Shown: one piece after another, positions 55,935 to 64,000 of the stretch
Layout of the letters: each line of letters starts with the position of its first letter
Numbering within the stretch: the first letter of the stretch is position 1
Assembly: GCA_017309115.1 (NCBI GenBank)
Contig: JAFLEF010000011.1
Coordinates: 1 to 64,000 of the forward strand
Direction: 5' to 3'
Source of the DNA: Verrucomicrobiota bacterium
GTDB lineage: Bacteria; Verrucomicrobiota; Verrucomicrobiia; Limisphaerales; UBA9464
Length of the DNA: 64,000 bases
Position numbers and translations under genes: made by a program
The notes under the pieces: generated by a model
Database searches by the model: none
What the model was told of the DNA's origin: nothing
What the model saw: only the letters and a program-made list of their open reading frames with translations

Positions 55935-58820
55935 GTGAATCTTGTGTTACGCCGCCTTATCTCCTCGGTAAATCGGGAGAACCCAGAAGTGCCCATCCCG
56001 TCGCGCGAATGTTCCCAGTGCGGCACGACGTACGCCTCGGACGTTCCTTCCGAGATGTGTCCAGCCTGCACCAGTGCCGCGACCCTGGCTGATCCGGAGG
56101 AGACTCCGGAGGCCAGGGACGTGGATGTTCCCCGTTCGTCGTCGGCCTCTTCCGGTCCCTTGGAAATGGGTTCGTGGGTCGGCGGGCGCCGCTTTCGTCT
56201 GGTGCGTCTGCTCGGTAAGGGCGGATTGGGGGAAGTCTGGCTGGCGGAGGATCGGTTGTTGAGCACGGGATCCGACCGGGTGCGGGTCGCGTTGAAGTTC
56301 TTGAAGGAGCAGATTCGGGCCAATCCGCGTCGCTTGGAGGAATTCCGCAAGGAGCTTCGGCAGAGCCGTGGACTGGCGCACTCCAATCTGATCCGGATCT
56401 TTGATTGGCATGAGATCCCGGGCGAACCGGCGTTCTACTCGATGGAGTACGTTCAGGGTCGGACCCTGCAGCAGGTCCAGAACGACCATTTGGATCGGCG
56501 CCTGAGTTGGTCGGAGCTGCGACCCCTGGCGTTGCAGTTGGGCGAGGCGCTGCACCATGCGCATACGTCGCATGGGCTGGTCCACTCGGATGTGAAACCG
56601 GCCAATGTGCTGGTCGACGACCAGGGGTTGGTTCGGTTGGGTGACTTCGGCATGGCGCGGCGGGTCTCGATGGTCGACGGCCAATGGATTGCGGAGATTC
56701 GTCGGGGTGGGACCCGGGTGTACATGTGTCCCCAACAGTTCCGGGGCGAGCCGGCGCTCTTGTCCGACGACATTTATGCCTTTGGCGCGACGCTGTACCA
56801 TTTGCTTACCGGTCAGGTGCCCATACCCGATGGGGCGGGCTTTGCCGAACGACTTGGCTCCGAAATTCCTCCCACAGTTCGGGACATTCTCCGGCAAAGG
56901 CAGGCCGTGAATGACGTGCCGACGGTCGCGTCGCAGGTGATTCAAGAGTGTCTGCGGAAGGATCCGGAGCAACGGCCCCGGAGCATGGCGGATGTTCTGC
57001 GGCGGCTGACGGTGGGAATCTCCGACGAGGAAGACGTCCCCGGTCGGAGCCGGTCCCATGAGTTTCGAGACTGGTTGGCCTTTGGCGTCGGACTGCTGTT
57101 GCTGGTCTGGGGCGGAAGGACGGTGTGGCAGAAAGTGGTGGAGACACAGGGATCCAAAACGGAGGAAGCAACCATTCTACCTTCGACGGGGAATTTGGTC
57201 GTCCGCTGGGAGAATTTTCCATCTTTGGAGCCCGTGCATTGGGAGTTGAACGGTGGGCCGGACGGCCGCAACCGACGGGGAACGAACCAGATTTCCGAAG
57301 GGCTTCACGAGGTCCTGAAACCCGGTTCCTGGCGTCTGGAGGCGCGCCCGGGACTGGTTCCAACTGCTCCGGCGGTCGTTCAGGTTGTGGAGATCTTGGC
57401 CGGCCAAACAAATTTCGTGACGCTAGTGTGGGAGGAATCGGCTCCTGCCAAACCGAGATCGACTCCTGGCCAGATCGCCGTTAGTTGGCAGAAGTACGCC
57501 GGCTCCGATCCCTTGGCCTGGCGTTTTCTGGATGCCAATCGAGTGGTTCGCGAGGAGGGAACGGCGAAGCGTGACGCGACGACCACCGTGAAACTCGATC
57601 CGGGGGTTTGGCGACTCGAAGCCGGACCGGAACGCGGGCCACGGTCATCCGTATCCTGGATGTCCCAGTCGGTCGTGTTGACCCCTGGCGCGACCGTCCG
57701 GGTTCAGACCGAGTGGCTGCCTGGGAAACACCAGTTTGTCGTGTCGGGGCTGACCGATTCGGAGTTGGTCAAACAGGTCCAGATCGTGCGTCGGGACGGC
57801 TGGGAAACCAAAGTGGTGGTGCCAACCGATTCGTTTTGGGGAACGGGCGGAGGCAATTCCTGGACCTTTGACGGAGAAGTCCTCATGCCGGGGACTGTCG
57901 AGTATCGCGCGACCGCGCCCCGCAAGGTGCCCATCGTTGTTACCGCGCCCGTAATCCCAGGAACAGAGCGCGGGCCAGTACCGGTAGAGTTCGTCTTCCA
58001 GCCATCTACGGTCCCGACTCGGGGCGACGCCTTCACGGTGGCCCGGTTGAGCTTGGAATTCATGCCGGTCGGAGACTTCTGGGCTGCTCGAACCGAAGTG
58101 ACCGTGGGGCAGTTCCGCCAGTTTGCCGAACGCTCGGAGGCTCCGTTGGCGTCCCAGCCGCTCCGGCGGACGACAGTTCGGGGTCAGGTTTTGGGCGATT
58201 ACACGTGGACAAACGCGGTGCCCGGACAGACAGATCAGCATCCGGTGGTCGGGGTCAGTTGGAAGGAGGCTCAAGCCTTTGCGGAGTGGCTCACCAGGCT
58301 AGAGCGGGCCGCGGGGCGGCTGGCTTCGAATCAGCGATTTTCCCTACCGACCGACGCGCAATGGAATCAGATGTCCGGACTCACCACGTATCCCTGGGGC
58401 GACCGAATTGATCAGTCTCAGCAGGAAAATCTGGCGGGTGAAGAGGTGCGCGCGGTGGATTGGCCCGAGCAATGGACTCCTTTTGTTTTGCGAACGTCCG
58501 ATCATCAGGACCCGTATTCCCGGACGGCGCCGGTGGGGAGCTTCGCACCCAACGCGCGTGGGTTGTTCGACGTGGGAGGGAACGTCGCCGAGTGGTGTGA
58601 GGACCCGTACCAGCCGGACCTGAATGATCCGGCCGTTCGAGCGCTGGACCCCGACTGGCAGCGCGCGGGACCGGGTCGGCGGGTGGTCCGGGGCGGCCAC
58701 TGGGCCGATGACGACGAAATCGAACTGCGACGGACGGTTCACCGGCCGTATCCGGAGGACGACCGGAACGACTGGGTGGGTTTTCGACTCCTAATCGTGG
58801 AAACCTCCGACAATCCGTGA
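55935..58820 (+). CDS. Membrane serine/threonine kinase fused to FGE/SUMF1-like domain
   Basis: The 961-residue protein (GTG start) has an N-terminal zinc ribbon (Cys26, 29, 42, 45), a protein kinase domain (about 88-355; LLGKGGLGEVWLAED, VALKFLKE, HSDVKPANVL, GDFGMARR), one membrane helix (about 376-398), two similar beta repeats each ending in PG(S/V)WRLEA (about 410-600), a third beta region, and a C-terminal FGE-sulfatase-like domain (about 696-955; HPVVGVSWKEAQAFAEWL, FSLPTDAQWNQM, GNVAEWCED, RVVRGGHWAD). The HRD motif is HSD. The FGE domain lacks the catalytic cysteine pair of formylglycine enzymes and probably binds rather than oxidises. A GTG at 55989 is an alternative start. Confidence 0.88.
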   Translation: MNLVLRRLISSVNRENPEVPIPSRECSQCGTTYASDVPSEMCPACTSAATLADPEETPEARDVDVPRSSSASSGPLEMGSWVGGRRFRLVRLLGKGGLGEVWLAEDRLLSTGSDRVRVALKFLKEQIRANPRRLEEFRKELRQSRGLAHSNLIRIFDWHEIPGEPAFYSMEYVQGRTLQQVQNDHLDRRLSWSELRPLALQLGEALHHAHTSHGLVHSDVKPANVLVDDQGLVRLGDFGMARRVSMVDGQWIAEIRRGGTRVYMCPQQFRGEPALLSDDIYAFGATLYHLLTGQVPIPDGAGFAERLGSEIPPTVRDILRQRQAVNDVPTVASQVIQECLRKDPEQRPRSMADVLRRLTVGISDEEDVPGRSRSHEFRDWLAFGVGLLLLVWGGRTVWQKVVETQGSKTEEATILPSTGNLVVRWENFPSLEPVHWELNGGPDGRNRRGTNQISEGLHEVLKPGSWRLEARPGLVPTAPAVVQVVEILAGQTNFVTLVWEESAPAKPRSTPGQIAVSWQKYAGSDPLAWRFLDANRVVREEGTAKRDATTTVKLDPGVWRLEAGPERGPRSSVSWMSQSVVLTPGATVRVQTEWLPGKHQFVVSGLTDSELVKQVQIVRRDGWETKVVVPTDSFWGTGGGNSWTFDGEVLMPGTVEYRATAPRKVPIVVTAPVIPGTERGPVPVEFVFQPSTVPTRGDAFTVARLSLEFMPVGDFWAARTEVTVGQFRQFAERSEAPLASQPLRRTTVRGQVLGDYTWTNAVPGQTDQHPVVGVSWKEAQAFAEWLTRLERAAGRLASNQRFSLPTDAQWNQMSGLTTYPWGDRIDQSQQENLAGEEVRAVDWPEQWTPFVLRTSDHQDPYSRTAPVGSFAPNARGLFDVGGNVAEWCEDPYQPDLNDPAVRALDPDWQRAGPGRRVVRGGHWADDDEIELRRTVHRPYPEDDRNDWVGFRLLIVETSDNP

Positions 58821-59779
58821 TTCGCCTAATCCAATTCGTGGTGGCAGTGGGTCTAGTCTTGCTTGGAATGGCTGGGCAGGCGGCGGAGTCGGCGCTGTTG
58901 CTGCCGCCAGGATTGGGACATCACCTCGTTCTGATCCCCAGCCAACCGGACCGCCAGGATTACACCCCCATCCTCTGGGGCTGGACGCGGAAGGATCACG
59001 ACGTGGAAGTGCAGTGGAAGGTCAACGGGGAGAAGATCGAGGCGTTCCAACCGTCTTCGTCATCCAAGGACGGGTGGCGACCCTGGGTGGTCCGTCCAAG
59101 AGACCTTAAGCAACCCTTGCAAACGGGCGACCGGTTGCAGGTGACCCTCTCGGCCGTGAAGAGTCGCAAGACTGTCGATCAGGTCGTGCTCACGAACGGG
59201 TTGGTGGGGCCCGTGTGGGTCGTCGGCGTAGAGTCCACGGGAATGCCGGGCGAATCTCTTAATTTGGCCAAGGCGCCCGGGGAAGCCTGGGATCGAATTC
59301 GACTGCTGCGAGCGGGAAACTTTGTGTGGTCGACGTGGAAGCCTGGTGAGCCGGACAAGTCGTTGGACTGGCAACGTGCCGCGAATCTTTGGGAACAAAG
59401 TCCCTCAACCCTTTCAGCCCAGACTCTGGAGTTGATTCGGCGGTGGGCTAAGAATGGAACAACACCCGTTGGATTGATTTTGGTGGATCGCCGGGTATTG
59501 GGAACGCTGGTTAATCAACGCGTGGGGGTCGGCAAAGTCTGGCGCCAGGAGACAGACGCTTTGTTGCAGTTGCTGCCCGAAGTGAATCGCGAAGTCTCTC
59601 GCCAGTACGAATCGTTGTCGCAGACGATTCTGGCGGAAAAACGCCAAGCCAAACGACGGGGACAAATCTGGGTACCCACCAACGGACCGGTGGAGGTGCG
59701 GCGGCCGGATGATCTCAACGAACTTCACGAAGGCCTGATTCCCAAACTGGGCTACGGGGTCAGCGGCGCGATTTGGTGA
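58817..59779 (+). CDS. Degenerate sialate O-acetylesterase-like secreted protein
   Basis: The GTG start overlaps the kinase stop by GTGA, so the two are probably coupled. The 320-residue protein has a signal peptide (ending GQAAES, about residue 24). GHHLVLIPSQPDRQDYTPIL, then WGWTRKDHDVEVQWKVNG, parallel the LWGWA and GEKV(T/K)V start of sialate O-acetylesterases, and TTPVGLILVDRR parallels their VPVGLI segment. At the catalytic serine position, where the family has GQSNM, this protein has VESTGM (138-143). It looks like an inactive relative kept for binding. Function unknown. Confidence 0.55.
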   Translation: MIRLIQFVVAVGLVLLGMAGQAAESALLLPPGLGHHLVLIPSQPDRQDYTPILWGWTRKDHDVEVQWKVNGEKIEAFQPSSSSKDGWRPWVVRPRDLKQPLQTGDRLQVTLSAVKSRKTVDQVVLTNGLVGPVWVVGVESTGMPGESLNLAKAPGEAWDRIRLLRAGNFVWSTWKPGEPDKSLDWQRAANLWEQSPSTLSAQTLELIRRWAKNGTTPVGLILVDRRVLGTLVNQRVGVGKVWRQETDALLQLLPEVNREVSRQYESLSQTILAEKRQAKRRGQIWVPTNGPVEVRRPDDLNELHEGLIPKLGYGVSGAIW

Positions 59780-60694
59780 TCACACCGGCCCGTCCAACGA
59801 GGCGGCGAATTCGGGTTGGTAGAATTCATACTGGTCGGGGAAGTCCGCTACGGCAGAGGTTCCCAAACCGACGAGCATTAATTCATCCTGCAGGGCGGCG
59901 GCTGCTGGGGCGCTCAGGAGTTGGGCGGCTCCGAGGCCTTTGGCAACGTCGTCCATGCGGAAGACGAAATTGACCTCTGTTCCCAGCAACTCTTCGGTGA
60001 CCCCTCGGCGTTCCAGGGAAACTCCGGAAGGTTCGGGCAGATGCAGGCAAATGCGGAACCGGGGATTGCCCTCCCGTTGAAGTGCGAACAGTTCGGCCAA
60101 CGTCTGAACCAGCGCGGCGGGTTCGGCTTGGTCGGAGGTCCAGAAGAACAACAGCCCGTCACCTAGTTGCTTGTTCAAATGCCCGCCGCTGCGCAGGGCG
60201 GCGTTGACGCAGGCGGCACACCATTGATCCACGACGGCCCCCAAGGCGGTGGTATCCAACCGTTGGCTCAGTTCAGTGAATCCCGCGATATCGGCGACCA
60301 GTAGCCAGCGAACCTGCGGAACGGAGGTCATCTCGCTCCCTTCCGTCGTCGTGGCGGGAACGGTTGGCCCGTCGCAGGAGAACCGGAGCAGAAAATCCCC
60401 GATGCGGATCTCGTCGCCGTTGGCCAGGCGGACGGTTTCCTGGACGCGAACGTGGTTGACAAAGGTCCCATTGCGGCTGCGCAGATCGGAAATCCAGAAG
60501 CAGCCGTCCCGGTCCCGCTTCAGCCAAGCGTGATCCCGGGAGACTCGGTGGTGGGCGAGTTGCAGGTCGTTCGACGCGTGGCGGCCGATCCGACAATCCG
60601 CGTTTAAATCCACACGGCGAAGACCGTGGGCAGGATCGTCAAACTCCAGTCGAGCCGCCGGCGGGAGTTCATTCCACGAGGGAGTCGAGTCCAT
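59780..60694 (-). CDS. FHA domain-class III adenylate/guanylate cyclase protein
   Basis: Residues 20-110 form a forkhead-associated domain (RIGRHASNDLQL, VSRDHAWL, RSRNGTFVN) that reads phosphothreonine. Residues 125-300 form a class III nucleotide cyclase homology domain with the metal aspartates in VADIAGFTELS and QLGDGLLFFW and the catalytic Asn/Arg pair in TEVNFVFRMDD. The 304-residue protein has no membrane segment. It is convergent with the kinase operon; its FHA domain could read that kinase's phosphorylation, but this is only suggested by proximity. Confidence 0.88.
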   Translation of the reverse strand: MDSTPSWNELPPAARLEFDDPAHGLRRVDLNADCRIGRHASNDLQLAHHRVSRDHAWLKRDRDGCFWISDLRSRNGTFVNHVRVQETVRLANGDEIRIGDFLLRFSCDGPTVPATTTEGSEMTSVPQVRWLLVADIAGFTELSQRLDTTALGAVVDQWCAACVNAALRSGGHLNKQLGDGLLFFWTSDQAEPAALVQTLAELFALQREGNPRFRICLHLPEPSGVSLERRGVTEELLGTEVNFVFRMDDVAKGLGAAQLLSAPAAAALQDELMLVGLGTSAVADFPDQYEFYQPEFAASLDGPV

Positions 60695-60833
60695 GGGGCG
60701 CTATTCAGTCGCGACCCGCGATCCGGGTCAATGCGCGGGCCAGAATAGGCCAATGGTGGCGGGTGGGCTCGTTAAATCTGGCGAGTGACGTGGGGTTGCT
60801 TGAGGTGGGACCGGTTGGGTCACACTGGGTCGC

Positions 60834-61673
60834 ATGAAACGAATCATGATTGGAATACGGGGACTGTTGGGGTTGGTGGTGTTGGGAACTGGAATCGGGG
60901 TGGCCGAACCGCAGTTGATTGCGGAATGGGATTTCAACGAACCCAACCGGTGGGAGGCGTCCCAGGGAAATGGGAAGGTTTCGCTTCTGGGTGGAGTTCA
61001 GGGAACCAACTTCACCGGGTCGGCCAACGATCCCGGAAAGCCCAATGGCGCCCTGAGTCTGCGGGCCTTTCCCGCTCAGGGAATCGGATCGCGGACGGCG
61101 GGACTCGAGTTGGAATTCCCGGGCGGGTGGTGGGGGCTCCAGATCTCTTTTGAAGTGCGAACCTCAGGGACCGCCAGCCGTCATCTGGCCGCCTTGATCG
61201 CGCGGGAAGGAGAAGAGTTTCAGGAATTCGGGGCGGTGGAACTCGCGCCGGATGGTGTCTTTATCCCCATCACCTTGCCCGGGCCGGAGGATTTTAACGG
61301 AGGGAATCCTGCGCCGCTGCGCCTGCGCTTGGTCTCGGATCTGAGCTCCACTGGCGAATATGTCGGAGTGAAGCCCAAATCGGACGGAGCCAATTCCTAC
61401 AGCCCGGCGGGAACCTGGCGTTTTGATCGGATTCAGGTTTGGGGCGAACCGTGGGAGGCGTCGGAGTCTGTCCGCCTTGAGTGCGTTTCCACCCTGACGA
61501 GCCCGGAGTTGAGATGGAACAAGGCTGGTTCCTCCTCCTTTACCGTGTGGAGGTCCGGGCAGCCGGGTGGGCCCTGGGAATGGCTGGGAGAGGTGGAAGA
61601 TCCCGTCTGGCCGATCGATCTGGACGAAGACTTGGACGAAGACGCCCGGTTTTTCCGGGTTACTTCCCCGTGA
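60834..61673 (+). CDS. Hypothetical secreted protein
   Basis: The 279-residue product has a signal peptide (ending GVAEP, about residue 25), then a beta-sandwich typical of verrucomicrobial exported proteins: LIAEWDFNEPNRWEA, PNGALSLRAF and WRFDRIQVWGEP. The last 70 residues (SFTVWRSGQPGGPWEWLGEV to ARFFRVTSP) match the small C-terminal domain also seen at the end of the genes at 6614 and 10058. No function can be given. Its 3' end overlaps the convergent glycosyltransferase gene by 14 bp. Confidence 0.72.
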   Translation: MKRIMIGIRGLLGLVVLGTGIGVAEPQLIAEWDFNEPNRWEASQGNGKVSLLGGVQGTNFTGSANDPGKPNGALSLRAFPAQGIGSRTAGLELEFPGGWWGLQISFEVRTSGTASRHLAALIAREGEEFQEFGAVELAPDGVFIPITLPGPEDFNGGNPAPLRLRLVSDLSSTGEYVGVKPKSDGANSYSPAGTWRFDRIQVWGEPWEASESVRLECVSTLTSPELRWNKAGSSSFTVWRSGQPGGPWEWLGEVEDPVWPIDLDEDLDEDARFFRVTSP

Positions 61674-62859
61674 TTTCGCCAAGGACCCGATCGAAGTCGG
61701 CAAAGACCCGGTCCAGGGTGAAGCGTTGTTCCACCGTTCGGCGACCAGCGATGGCCCAGGCGGTGCGTTTTGGGGGATTGCCCAGCAGGGCAGTGATCTG
61801 GCCGATGTACGATTCCAGATTGCCGGGTTCAGCTAGGCCGGCGTCCACGCCATCGGTGACAATCTCCGGTACGCCCCCGGCCCGGGCGGCAATCACGGGC
61901 ACGCCCACGGCCATGGCTTCAATAATCACCCGACCGAAGGGTTCCGGTTTGGTGGAACAGTGCAGTAGTAGATCGAGCTGAGATAGGGTGGCCGCGATGT
62001 CCGCTTGAAAGGCCACGAAATGAACCTTGGATTCCAATCGGTGGGTGCGGACGAACTGTTTAAGGGTGGTTTCGAAGGGGGCGTCCTCGTTGAAAGCTCG
62101 GCCGATGATGGCAAAGCGTCCGGGTCGACCCTGTGCCGCCCACGCCTGGGCCAGTCGCAAAAAGAAGTCCTGGCCCTTCCACGGGGTGATGCGCCCCACC
62201 AAACCGATCAGCGGTTCGTTGGTGCCCAAGCGGAGTTGCTCGCGCAGCAGCGTGGAATTGGAGCGTTGATAGCGCGCCAACGGGATCCCGTTATGAATGG
62301 TGGTGACCCGGTCGGCTGGGATGCCTTCCTGCAATAGCGCGGCCCGACCAAAATCGGAAACTGGGAGCAACCGGGTGGCGAGTTGACGAGCCTTACTGGC
62401 GAAAACTCGGCGGACCGGCCAACCAAAAAAATCGGCGGAGATGATGTCATTGACCCACCAAACGCTGGGAATCTGAGTGCCTTGGACGGCGGCGCCGGCG
62501 GCGAAATGATCCTTGTTGGTGCAGGAGATGACTGCGTCGGGCTGGAATCCGGCTACGATCGACCGCAGCCGAGCCGTGGCGGTTTGCAGTTCCCGCCAGG
62601 CGCGGATTTTGGCCAGCGGACTGAACCTCCGGCCGACGACGCGGAGTTCGTTGAGGGCGGGAGCAAAGCCATACGCGTGGCGGGGAATCGGAATGCGGGC
62701 GACCGCCGTTTCAAGCGGGCTTCCGGGCGGGCAGGCGACCTGGACCTCCCAGCGTTGGCGGGCCGCAGGCAGGCCAAGCAACTCCAGCAAATTAAACTCG
62801 GCACCTCCGAGCACTTTGCTGACGTGGTCTACGAAGAGGAGTCGACGGTGTTTGGCCAT
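61660..62859 (-). CDS. Glycosyltransferase family 4 protein
   Basis: The 399-residue protein has a GT-B fold: N-terminal FVDHVSKVLGGAEFNLLEL, central TIHNGIPLARYQ and IGLVGRITPWKGQDFFL, and the donor-site E-x7-E in KPEPFGRVIIEAMAVGVPVI. It transfers a sugar from a nucleotide donor, probably in polysaccharide or glycolipid synthesis. No other glycan genes are adjacent. Confidence 0.92.
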   Translation of the reverse strand: MAKHRRLLFVDHVSKVLGGAEFNLLELLGLPAARQRWEVQVACPPGSPLETAVARIPIPRHAYGFAPALNELRVVGRRFSPLAKIRAWRELQTATARLRSIVAGFQPDAVISCTNKDHFAAGAAVQGTQIPSVWWVNDIISADFFGWPVRRVFASKARQLATRLLPVSDFGRAALLQEGIPADRVTTIHNGIPLARYQRSNSTLLREQLRLGTNEPLIGLVGRITPWKGQDFFLRLAQAWAAQGRPGRFAIIGRAFNEDAPFETTLKQFVRTHRLESKVHFVAFQADIAATLSQLDLLLHCSTKPEPFGRVIIEAMAVGVPVIAARAGGVPEIVTDGVDAGLAEPGNLESYIGQITALLGNPPKRTAWAIAGRRTVEQRFTLDRVFADFDRVLGEITGK

Positions 62860-62998
62860 TCCGTAAAGCCAGCATTACAGACGTGAGACCCCGTGACGAT
62901 AGTGGAATCTTTCAGAACCCGCTCAACTCGGCTCAACTCGGCCGCATCCCGGGCGAATCGGGATTCGTCATTTGGCCATCTGTGGTTACCCTCCGCGA

Positions 62999-63721
62999 GT
63001 GGCGGGTAAGTACTATGTCGAAGGCGAAGCGCGGGCGGAACGGGTCAATGACCTCTTTGCCGCCGTCGCTCCCCGCTACGATGTCATCAATGATCTGCAA
63101 AGCTTCGGCCTGCACCGGTGGTGGAAGCGTCGGCTGATCCGCTTGGCCGCGATCCAACCCGGGGAACCCGCGCTGGATGTGTGTTGCGGCACGGGCGATG
63201 TCGCGTTGGCATTGGCGCGGGCGGGCGCTGAGGTCACCGGAATCGATTTCAGCGAGCCAATGCTGGCCGTCGCCCGACGGCGCGGTGGGGAGTCGGGCGC
63301 AACCCCGGTTCGGTTTCTCCAAGGGGATGCCTTGAATCTACCGTTTGCGGATGGGTCCTTTGCCGTGGTGACGATCAGCTACGGCCTGCGCAACCTGGCC
63401 GACTTCCAGGCGGGCTTGGCGGAGTTGGACCGAGTGCTGCGTCCGGGGGGACGGCTGCTGATTTTGGACTTCGGCAAGCCGGACTGGGCGGTGTGGCGAG
63501 TCCTCTATTTCCAGTATCTGCGCTGGGCGGTGCCGGTGTTTGGTCGGGTGTTTTGTGGTGATGCCGACACCCACGGTTACATCCTGGATTCGTTGCAGAA
63601 GTTTCCCGCCCAACGCGGCGTGGATGCCGCCTTGCGTCAAATGGGTTATTTGGAAACGCGCATTCACCACTTGCTGGGTGGCGTGATGGGGCTGAACTGG
63701 GCGCGAAAGCCGAAGAACTAG
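62999..63721 (+). CDS. menG: Demethylmenaquinone methyltransferase
   Basis: The GTG at 62999 gives 240 residues beginning VAGKYYVEGEARAERVNDLF, in register with the family start; a TTG at 62972 would add nine residues. Signatures are FAAVAPRYDVINDLQSFGLH, motif I LDVCCGTGDVALAL, ISYGLRNLADFQAGLAE and RVLRPGGRLLILDF. It methylates demethylmenaquinone (and possibly the ubiquinone precursor) at the membrane; the UbiE/MenG distinction is not possible here. Confidence 0.93.
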   Translation: MAGKYYVEGEARAERVNDLFAAVAPRYDVINDLQSFGLHRWWKRRLIRLAAIQPGEPALDVCCGTGDVALALARAGAEVTGIDFSEPMLAVARRRGGESGATPVRFLQGDALNLPFADGSFAVVTISYGLRNLADFQAGLAELDRVLRPGGRLLILDFGKPDWAVWRVLYFQYLRWAVPVFGRVFCGDADTHGYILDSLQKFPAQRGVDAALRQMGYLETRIHHLLGGVMGLNWARKPKN

Positions 63722-63762
63722 CCGAGACTTGTGCTGGATCCAATCTGGCCCAGGATTGGCAT

Positions 63763-64000
63763 GTGGTGACTCCACTCCTGAAGGCTCATCACCTCGTAAA
63801 GCGGTTCGGTTCGCGAACGGCTGTGGAGGGCGTTTCCTTCACTCTACAGCGAGGCGAGTCGGTCGGGCTTCTGGGGCCCAACGGGGCGGGCAAATCGACC
63901 ACGATTGGCCTGCTGGCCGGACTTCTGGTTCCCGATGAAGGTGAGGTTCAGTTGGAGGGATCGCCCATCGCGGGGGAAACGGATCCGCGCAAGCGCAAGC
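63763..64000 (+). CDS. ABC transporter ATP-binding protein, 5' part
   Basis: The frame runs off the right edge. It starts with GTG at 63763 or 63766, giving PLLKAHHLVKRFGSRTAVEG, followed by the Walker A motif GPNGAGKSTT and GLLAGLLVPDEGEVQLEG. It is an ABC ATPase of the type used with multi-gene exporters. The signature motif and Walker B lie outside the window. The start lies 42 bp after menG. Confidence 0.9.
   Translation, partial: MVTPLLKAHHLVKRFGSRTAVEGVSFTLQRGESVGLLGPNGAGKSTTIGLLAGLLVPDEGEVQLEGSPIAGETDPRKRK

Noticed and set aside
54955..55938. 327-codon plus-strand frame opposite speA
   Set aside because: It is antisense to a highly conserved enzyme; no start site or family match is visible.

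Overview
The window looks like a chromosomal segment from a member of the Verrucomicrobiota, most likely a free-living, Gram-negative, high-GC member near the Limisphaerales/Pedosphaerales. The evidence is the set of families: a Pirellula/Verrucomicrobium-type sorbosone-dehydrogenase/HEAT/cytochrome fusion, DUF1501 and DUF1549/DUF1553 partners, PEP-CTERM proteins, a prepilin-like protein ending in a DGHVE motif, lamin-tail/Ig secreted proteins, and an ECF sigma factor with a long membrane-anchored C-terminal extension. Lineage is inferred from gene content only; no rRNA or tRNA gene was seen.

Layout. Positions 1-2225 hold two small PEP-CTERM genes framed by clusters of a 17-bp near-palindromic repeat. 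Positions 2226-8524 encode secreted proteins: the cytochrome fusion and a coupled lamin-tail/prepilin pair. Positions 8612-22661 are mostly housekeeping (serS, clpP-clpX, mnmA, a dehydroquinate-synthase-like enzyme, pilT) mixed with two Tat-type metallophosphoesterases, a prolyl oligopeptidase and a TSUP permease. Positions 22846-35529 carry a large tryptophan/glycine-rich lipoprotein, glycogen phosphorylase, an MFS carrier, a methyltransferase, a metallo-beta-lactamase-fold protein, an outer-membrane phospholipase, SufE, TatD and a third PEP-CTERM protein. Positions 35530-36752 are a decayed island: a VapBC-like toxin-antitoxin remnant in which only the first part of the PIN toxin survives, two further gene scraps and short repeats.

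Positions 36753-39918 hold a membrane-anchored sigma factor and a co-transcribed protein that resembles the sigma factor's own C-terminal domain. Two DUF1501 genes lie tail to tail at 40137-43048, one of them in an operon with a DUF1549/DUF1553 cytochrome-like partner. Positions 45887-51451 form a signalling block of two histidine kinases and three response regulators joined by start/stop overlaps. After an oxidoreductase, an EVE protein, a membrane protein and speA, positions 55935-60694 carry a kinase-FGE fusion coupled to a degenerate sialate-O-acetylesterase-like protein, and an FHA-cyclase. The window ends with a glycosyltransferase, menG and the start of an ABC ATPase.

Intergenic DNA is rich in repeats: heptanucleotide tandem arrays of several unit sequences, four copies of a roughly 90-bp element with inverted ends, an 84-bp hairpin repeat, and a 230-bp structure with two 93-base inverted arms. 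The strongest candidates for something new are the sigma factor/sensor-domain pair, the kinase-FGE/pseudo-esterase pair, and the repeat families.
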